NCBI GenBank assembly: GCA_003552365.1
Contig: PUKR01000283.1
Location: forward strand, 1-9,758
DNA length: 9,758 bases
Direction of reading: 5' to 3'
Source: Syntrophomonadaceae bacterium
GTDB lineage: Bacteria > Bacillota > Dethiobacteria > DTU022
In this document: positions 6,175-9,758 of the stretch, piece by piece
Layout: every line of letters begins with the position of its first letter
How positions within the stretch are numbered: position 1 is the stretch's first letter
Translations under genes and position numbers: made by a program
Notes under the pieces: model-generated
What the model was told of the DNA's origin: nothing
The model's database searches: none
Seen by the model: only the letters and a program-made list of their open reading frames with translations

Positions 6175-7656
6175 TTACCCTTTAACCAGCTCGAATACTT
6201 CCTTGGAATCAGCTACATAAAAACGGTCTCCCGGATTAAGATAATATGGTTTGCCCGGCTCCAACTTTTCATTGGAAGATAAAAAGGTCCCATTTGAAGA
6301 TGAGTCTTCTAATATGAACTTTTGAGTTTTTTCATCAAAACGAATAGTAACATGTTTACGGCTTATATCGTCTTTACTTTGAGGGTAAACCAGTTGTGCC
6401 ATTCGCGGGTCACGACCGATTATGAGTTGATTCCCCGTCATTTCGATAGTCTGACCGGCAAACTGTCCCGATATCCCTTTAATGCCAACCATGAGCCCGG
6501 CGGGTTTTGCTTTTGTTACAGGTGCGGCAGCCGAAGTCGGTTTGGCCTGGGTTGAAGGAGGCGGCGGTGGAGGCGGTGTGGCAGCCCTGGGAACTGCTGC
6601 CGCCGGGGCTGCTTTTTTACCCCTGGTTAAGACTACTGCTAAAATCACTGCTAAAAGCACGGCTGCGCCAATACCGATAAAAAGCATAGTCTGTCCACCG
6701 TTCTGCTCAGCAACCGGTGCGGCGATTTCCTCTTCTACCGGTTCGACTTCAGGTTCTTCATCGACAGTTTCTACTGCTTCTTCTGCCGGTTCCGGTGCCT
6801 CGTCTATAGCCGCATCGGCTTCAAGGAAAGGAATATTCCTGGATCTGAGAAAGTTGGTTAATTCCTGGGCCTGCACAGCATATTCAATGTTATCCCGGAT
6901 TTCGAAACCGTTTAATTGCGTGCCCACGCCCCAGGCAGTCATGCCGATAATAATCCCGTCTTCATTGATGATGGGCCCTCCTGAGTGACCACCTGTTATA
7001 TTGGCGTCTGTTTGAATTACAGGAACTCCATCAACTGTAGTAAGTCGGGTAATGCTCCCCTGGGGGGTTGTCGAATCGGTAAATTGAGCTATGGTCAGAT
7101 CAGAAAAAGTTTCTGCAGCAGCAGGGTAACCAATGGCTGTAACACGATCGCCGCGTGCAAAAGCGCTTTCGTCACCAAACACAAGCGGTACGTAACCGTA
7201 GAGCCTGTGAGCAGGGTCAATTTCAAGGATGGCAATGTCGGAAGTGCGCAGCTCCTGGTACACCCTGACCGGCACGTAATCATCTCTCGCTCTCAAGATG
7301 TAAAGGTTGATTTCATCGGATCTAAAGCGCATATCTGCAGGTAAATCCTGGCCCCATGAAGTATCAACTACGTGCCAGGCGGTAGCACAATAGCGAAATT
7401 CTTCATCTTCATCGGTGACGATCATCATCCCGGTACCCATTGTTAACTTTAAATTAACTTCGCCGGTGGCAGGATCTCTAAACATAGTTCTAAAGGGTTC
7501 CCGGTCCGGCAATTCGATGGCAATCTGGACTACGCTTTTGGCAACATCATCTGTTGACATTACCCGGGCATGGGCTGTTGTGCCCACACTGATTACTAAT
7601 AAAAGCAGGGTTGTAATGATAATCATCTTAAAGAGCAAACTTCTATTTTCTTTCAT
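6175..7656 (-). CDS. Membrane-anchored trypsin-like serine protease with cytoplasmic FHA domain
   Basis: 493 residues. A signal peptide (hydrophobic 10-24, possible cleavage after AHA at 28-30) leads to a trypsin-like (HtrA-type) domain, about 35-272. The triad is His95 (TAWHVV), Asp140 (TSDIAIL) and Ser225 in GGHSGGP (222-228); His224 replaces the more common Asn. No PDZ domain follows. Instead there is a Glu/Pro-rich stalk (about 284-317), a membrane segment (about 323-343) followed by Arg345, Lys347 and Lys348, an Ala/Pro linker with seven consecutive Pro (361-367), and an FHA domain (about 388-490; Gly414-Arg415, Ser432-Arg433-x-His435, S-S-S-N-G-T-F). The protease should face outward and the FHA inward, so phosphorylation inside could recruit or control proteolysis outside, or proteolysis could report inward. 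The ATG follows AAAAGGGG by 10 nt. Domain calls are strong; the direction of signalling is inference. Confidence 0.92.
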   Translation of the reverse strand: MKENRSLLFKMIIITTLLLLVISVGTTAHARVMSTDDVAKSVVQIAIELPDREPFRTMFRDPATGEVNLKLTMGTGMMIVTDEDEEFRYCATAWHVVDTSWGQDLPADMRFRSDEINLYILRARDDYVPVRVYQELRTSDIAILEIDPAHRLYGYVPLVFGDESAFARGDRVTAIGYPAAAETFSDLTIAQFTDSTTPQGSITRLTTVDGVPVIQTDANITGGHSGGPIINEDGIIIGMTAWGVGTQLNGFEIRDNIEYAVQAQELTNFLRSRNIPFLEADAAIDEAPEPAEEAVETVDEEPEVEPVEEEIAAPVAEQNGGQTMLFIGIGAAVLLAVILAVVLTRGKKAAPAAAVPRAATPPPPPPPSTQAKPTSAAAPVTKAKPAGLMVGIKGISGQFAGQTIEMTGNQLIIGRDPRMAQLVYPQSKDDISRKHVTIRFDEKTQKFILEDSSSNGTFLSSNEKLEPGKPYYLNPGDRFYVADSKEVFELVKG

Positions 7657-7757
7657 AGCGACTCATCCCCTTTTCTATTTACTGATAAAATAAATTTAAA
7701 GCGAAATCAGGCTGAAACTATAAATACAGAGTGAATATTTTCGAACCTTATGCTTCA

Positions 7758-8549
7758 TCAGGCATTAAAAACGGATAAAGTAACTACTGTGATGTTATCC
7801 TGGTATTTGTTGTTATGCCCCAAAGCCTCTTTGACCAGCTCTTCTGCAGGGTTTTGGCTGTTTCTTTTAAGCGTTGCAACAATCTCTGATTCGCAGAGTG
7901 TGTCAAATAGGCCATCAGTGCTAAGTAAAACTACATCATTATTCTGCAAGCTCAGGGGTTTAACGCATTGATCGGTTTCAGGAAGCTCCATTAAGCCCAG
8001 GTAACTGGTTAGGTGATTGCGTTCTGGATGATTATCGGCTTCTTTCTGAGAAATTCTACCGCTGGCTACATCCAGCTGCAGGTGGTTTTCGTATATATGA
8101 TCTCTGGTTAGCTGCTGCAAAACCTCATTCCGAAAGAGATAGATCCTGCTGTCACCGGCAGATACCCAGTACAGCTTACCTGTATCTATAACCGCTGCAA
8201 TTAGTGTTGTCCCCAGGTCCTTCTCCTCAACACCATCATAGGCCAGATCAAATACAGCGGTGTTGGCTACTTTAAGCGCTCGCCACAGTGTCTCGCTCAC
8301 AGCTTCAATATTTTTTTTGTGGCAGTATTCGCGCATAAATACCTGAACTGCTTTACGACTGGCTTCATCTCCACATAGCAATCCACCCATTCCATCGGCA
8401 ACAACTGCTAAAAGGCCGTTTTTAGGAATTGGCTCCTTGTTGCTGTAATCGGATAAGGCAAATGCATCTTCCTGGTTATTCCTTTTACCGATGTGCTGGC
8501 AGCTGGCGGGAACGATTTTTACTGCAGTGGTCCGGGTGCTGGTATTAAT
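7758..8549 (-). CDS. PP2C-family Ser/Thr protein phosphatase (operon copy 1), apparent AUU start
   Basis: 263 residues if initiated at ATT 8549-8547. The motifs are complete only with this extension: R-N-N-Q-E-D (23-28), V-V-A-D-G-M-G-G (49-56, Asp52), Gly132-Asp133 (SAGDSRIYLF), T-R-D-H (148-151), S-T-D-G-L (210-214, Asp212) and Q-D-N-I-T (250-254, Asp251). The first in-frame ATG (8390) falls inside the A-D-G-M-G-G signature and would delete the first metal-binding strands, so it cannot be the true start. Between the in-frame TGA (8564-8562) and that ATG there is no ATG, GTG or TTG, but a perfect AGGAGG lies 7 nt before ATT. The product is cytoplasmic and heads the operon, 101 bp before the protease gene. 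It is clearly divergent from the other PP2C. Family certain; start codon likely but unproven. Confidence 0.88.
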   Translation of the reverse strand: MNTSTRTTAVKIVPASCQHIGKRNNQEDAFALSDYSNKEPIPKNGLLAVVADGMGGLLCGDEASRKAVQVFMREYCHKKNIEAVSETLWRALKVANTAVFDLAYDGVEEKDLGTTLIAAVIDTGKLYWVSAGDSRIYLFRNEVLQQLTRDHIYENHLQLDVASGRISQKEADNHPERNHLTSYLGLMELPETDQCVKPLSLQNNDVVLLSTDGLFDTLCESEIVATLKRNSQNPAEELVKEALGHNNKYQDNITVVTLSVFNA

Positions 8550-8562
8550 ATTTTCGCCTCCT
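8547..8562 (-). promoter_or_regulatory. AGGAGG ribosome site before an AUU start codon
   Basis: On the minus strand AGGAGG (8562-8557) is followed by CGAAAAT (7 nt) and then ATT (8549-8547), which opens the phosphatase frame. No ATG, GTG or TTG occurs in that frame before the catalytic core. AUU is a rare initiator, known from infC where IF3 discriminates against it. Confidence 0.65.
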
Positions 8563-8674
8563 CACATAATAAATTATTCAGGATAACGAGATACAATCTT
8601 AACAAGGTATAATAGCGATGCTTAACCACAAGAGTTTTTTTATCTCAAAGGTTAATTAAAATGAGTAGTGGTTC

Positions 8675-8704
8675 ATTATGTTAGAGCAATTTCTTCTGGT
8701 TCAA
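8675..8704 (-). promoter_or_regulatory. Candidate sigma-A-type promoter of the phospho-signalling operon
   Basis: The minus strand reads TTGAAC (8704-8699), an 18-bp spacer, then CATAAT (8680-8675). That is four and five matches to TTGACA and TATAAT. Transcription would start near 8668, giving a leader of about 120 nt before the phosphatase start. It is the best-scoring pair I see upstream of the operon by eye. Confidence 0.35.
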
Positions 8705-8777
8705 GATTTAGTCGTTTTTAATATAATTCTTATATGGTGAGAATTTTATTGAGTTAAGTGTAACAGTATTTCCTTAA

Positions 8778-8808
8778 AATAATATCACCCTTTAGGGGTG
8801 ATATTATT
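8778..8808. repeat. Perfect 13-bp inverted repeat, 5-nt loop (hairpin 1)
   Basis: AATAATATCACCC (8778-8790) and GGGTGATATTATT (8796-8808) are exact reverse complements around TTTAG. As it lies between divergent genes it terminates neither of them, and no clean T-run follows on the plus strand. It may be a regulator-binding palindrome, a bidirectional terminator for an unseen transcript, or an RNA structure. Confidence 0.8.
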
Positions 8809-8818
8809 AATAATAAAC

Positions 8819-8839
8819 AATCATCCCCGACGGGTGATT
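8819..8839. repeat. Imperfect 8-bp inverted repeat (hairpin 2) sharing GGGTGAT with hairpin 1
   Basis: AATCATCC (8819-8826) pairs with GGGTGATT (8832-8839) around CCGAC, with one T-G wobble. Its right arm shares GGGTGAT with hairpin 1, and the two centres are 36 bp apart. The likeness suggests two copies of one element, such as two operator sites. Confidence 0.6.
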
Positions 8840-8900
8840 ATATTTGTGAGCGGTGCTTATATAATTACTTTATAGTCAGGTGTTTTCTGTCTTTCTAAGG

Positions 8901-8918
8901 TTTAAGTGATTTAAGTGA
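8901..8918 (+). repeat. Tandem direct repeat, TTTAAGTGA twice
   Basis: Two exact, adjacent 9-bp copies end 37 bp before the GYF_2 start codon. A related GTTAAGTGTAA occurs near 8752. The position would suit an activator or repressor site, but two short AT-rich copies may be chance. Confidence 0.6.
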
Positions 8919-8955
8919 AGCCGTTTGAGAGCTAATATCGTTTGGAGGGATAACT

Positions 8956-9150
8956 ATGTTAAGGCAGTGGTATGTGATTCAAGAAAAACATCAGAATGGG
9001 CCGTTAAGCCATGATGAAATGGTGCATTTCATAGAATCAAAATTCATAAAGCCTGCGGATTTAGCCTGGACTGAAGGGATGGTCGAATGGTTGAGGCTTG
9101 ATCAAATTAATGAATTTATCCACCTGTTTTCTAGTCAGGAGCCACTTTGA
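8956..9150 (+). CDS. Small GYF_2-domain protein
   Basis: 64 residues, essentially one GYF_2 (DUF4339) domain: Trp5-Tyr6, Gly15-Pro16, a helix, I-K-P-A-D-L-A-W to Trp38, and Trp45. These landmarks sit at exactly the same residue numbers as in the truncated GYF_2 gene at 1-199, so the two are paralogues bracketing the kinase/phosphatase operon. The start is well supported: GGAGGG lies 6 nt before the ATG. The protein has no signal or membrane segment of its own, but a hydrophobic frame begins in its stop codon. It is divergently oriented to the operon and shares its 406-bp control region, hinting at linked regulation. A role as a small adaptor for a pathway protein is inference. Confidence 0.85.
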   Translation: MLRQWYVIQEKHQNGPLSHDEMVHFIESKFIKPADLAWTEGMVEWLRLDQINEFIHLFSSQEPL

Positions 9151-9218
9151 CTATCTTGATTATAGTGATTGTGGTTTGGGCGATTTTTTTAACTAGTTTT
9201 GGCCGGCAGGCAAACTGA
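9147..9218 (+). CDS. Possible 23-residue single-pass membrane peptide overlapping the GYF_2 stop
   Basis: A TTG at 9147-9149 overlaps the GYF_2 gene's TGA (9148-9150) and opens a 23-codon frame ending at TGA 9216-9218. AGGAG (9137-9141) lies 5 nt upstream. The peptide is almost wholly hydrophobic over residues 3-15 (I-L-I-I-V-I-V-V-W-A-I-F-L) and ends with S-F-G-R-Q-A-N, so it would cross the membrane once. It could be made by termination-reinitiation. Alternatively, a -1 shift near the end of the GYF_2 frame would fuse it on as a tail anchor. It is too short to call on composition alone; the ribosome site and stop-start overlap are the main support. Confidence 0.45.
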   Translation: MTILIIVIVVWAIFLTSFGRQAN

Positions 9219-9538
9219 TTTTCTTTCTCAGCGGCGTTGTTGTAAGTTCATTTTGAAAAGGAGAAAATCTCTTTAACGCTTTCCCCTCTTATTAATTTCA
9301 TCCGTAAACTCCATAATAAGTTACTGGTTCCATCCATTTAGATGCTCAACGGTTAGCCCTGTTGAGTACGACTAATTAAAAAAATTCTTGCCCGGAATGT
9401 TCCAGGAGCTGGTATGATCAAAGAGTCTTTTTAAGGTTGAAGCTGTGTGGGCATTTTAAAAAAAGGAGCAATATTTTTTATTTTAAAAGCCCGTTATTTT
9501 TGTTAATATATATTTAGTTAGCCAAACTGGAGGAAAAT
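9219..9538. other. Intergenic stretch, no convincing gene
   Basis: 320 bp before the membrane-protein gene. It contains a 6-bp hairpin (CTCAAC 9345-9350 with GTTGAG 9361-9366) and the longer AT-rich inverted repeat at 9449-9492. The only frames are a 29-codon minus-strand frame without a ribosome site (9248-9337) and a 6-codon frame at 9414-9434. I recognise no tRNA or riboswitch class and see no promoter pair at good spacing for the downstream gene. Confidence 0.55.
9449..9492 (+). terminator. AT-rich inverted repeat, possible weak terminator
   Basis: GGGC-A-TTTTAAAA (9449-9461) pairs with TTTTAAAA-GCCC (9481-9492) with one bulged A; the loop includes AAGGAG. TTATTTTTG follows. It could end the GYF_2 transcript, but the GC pairs lie at the stem base, the upper stem is only A-T, and the distance from the last codon is about 230 bp. 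Weak support. Confidence 0.3.
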
Positions 9539-9758
9539 ATGGACCTCAATCAAATCAGGAAATTTGTCCTGCTCTCAAAACCTCTGTTTTTTGGCTGGTT
9601 GTTGGCATTTCCTTATTATGGTCCTGTTTTTAATGCTGCCGCACCTGCTCCAGTTATTAGTGGTTTTCCTCTTTTTTTGGTGTTTGCGGCAACCCATGGT
9701 TTAACTTACCTCGCAAGTGGAGTTTTTTTAAAAAATGTTAGTGTCAGTTTAAAAATGA
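9539..9758 (+). CDS. Integral membrane protein, N-terminal part (3' end outside window)
   Basis: 73 codons from ATG 9539-9541 run off the right edge. The start has a textbook GGAGG 6 nt upstream. The protein starts MDLNQIRKFV and has two hydrophobic stretches, about residues 16-33 and 40-60, typical of a multi-pass membrane protein. I do not recognise the family from this fragment; a transporter, or a LuxR-type regulator with an N-terminal membrane domain, are possibilities only. It lies on the far side of a 320-bp gap and probably does not belong to the phospho-signalling cluster. Confidence 0.75.
   Translation, partial: MDLNQIRKFVLLSKPLFFGWLLAFPYYGPVFNAAAPAPVISGFPLFLVFAATHGLTYLASGVFLKNVSVSLKM

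Larger units (their letters stand above)
8550..8955. other. Divergent intergenic control region (406 bp)
   Basis: This AT-rich stretch separates the leftward operon from the rightward GYF_2 gene. It holds the candidate operon promoter (8675-8704), two hairpins (8778-8808, 8819-8839) and a tandem 9-bp repeat (8901-8918). A plus-strand TATAAT at 8722-8727 with a poor TTCAAG (8700-8705) overlaps the minus-strand -35, so the two could compete. Lone TATAAT hexamers at 8608-8613 and 8860-8865 lack a -35 at proper spacing. No coding frame of note was found on either strand. Confidence 0.6.

Noticed and set aside
7657..7757. Independent promoter before the protease gene
   Set aside because: The 101-bp gap has AT-rich patches but no -35/-10 pair at acceptable spacing that stands out.
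7758..8390. Phosphatase starting at ATG 8390
   Set aside because: That Met is inside the A-D-G-M-G-G metal-binding signature; a product starting there would lack the first strands and the R-N-N-Q-E-D motif.
1..8549. Assignment to the TerY-P triad or to a type VI secretion regulatory cluster
   Set aside because: No vWA-domain gene, Ter gene or secretion component is present in the window; only the kinase/PP2C/FHA logic is similar.
8912..8938. Sigma-D-like promoter, TAAG-N15-GCTAATAT
   Set aside because: Transcription would start near 8945, inside the GGAGGG ribosome site of the GYF_2 gene, so the message could not be translated normally.
9248..9337. 29-codon frame on the minus strand
   Set aside because: No ribosome site at its first ATG and no recognisable feature in the peptide.
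9414..9434. Six-codon frame (MIKESF) with AGGAG 5 nt upstream, possible leader peptide
   Set aside because: Short frames with chance ribosome sites are common, and there is no clear terminator/antiterminator pair next to it.

Overview
The window reads as chromosomal DNA of a low-to-moderate GC Gram-positive anaerobe, most likely in Clostridia. This is inferred from strong AGGAGG-type Shine-Dalgarno sites, AT-rich gaps, and the domain style of the proteins: kinases with HRDISPDN loops, BIG_2 and GYF_2 domains, and FHA proteins with a Cys/His knuckle. The genus cannot be named from sequence alone. No mobile element, CRISPR array, tRNA or rRNA was found.

Positions 1-8549 hold one apparent operon transcribed right to left (minus strand). 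In order of transcription: a soluble PP2C phosphatase (8549-7758, apparent AUU start); a secreted trypsin-like protease anchored in the membrane with a cytoplasmic FHA domain (7656-6175); a second PP2C phosphatase (6169-5450); a small Zn-knuckle/FHA adaptor (5387-4839); a kinase-FHA-TM-MORN protein (4806-2902); a membrane-anchored protein with two BIG_2 Ig-like domains (2881-2066); a kinase-TM-MORN protein (1968-268); and a GYF_2-domain protein cut by the left edge (199-1). Gaps are 5 to about 100 bp and no internal terminator is evident.

Positions 8550-8955 form a divergent control region. It has a candidate minus-strand promoter, two neighbouring hairpins sharing the GGGTGAT sequence, and a tandem 9-bp repeat. 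To its right, on the plus strand, lie a 64-residue GYF_2 protein, a possible 23-residue membrane peptide overlapping its stop codon, about 320 bp with no convincing gene, and the start of an unidentified integral membrane protein (9539 onward).

Taken together the genes look like a self-contained Ser/Thr phospho-signalling module spanning the membrane. Two kinases write phosphate, two PP2Cs remove it, and three FHA domains (adaptor, kinase and protease tail) can read phosphothreonine. The outer parts (MORN repeats, BIG_2 domains, protease) are carried on acidic stalks and probably sense or remodel something at the cell surface. The layout recalls the kinase/PP2C/Fha pathway that controls type VI secretion and the TerY-P (vWA/PP2C/kinase) triad, but neither secretion genes nor a vWA gene is in the window, so the output of the pathway is unknown.
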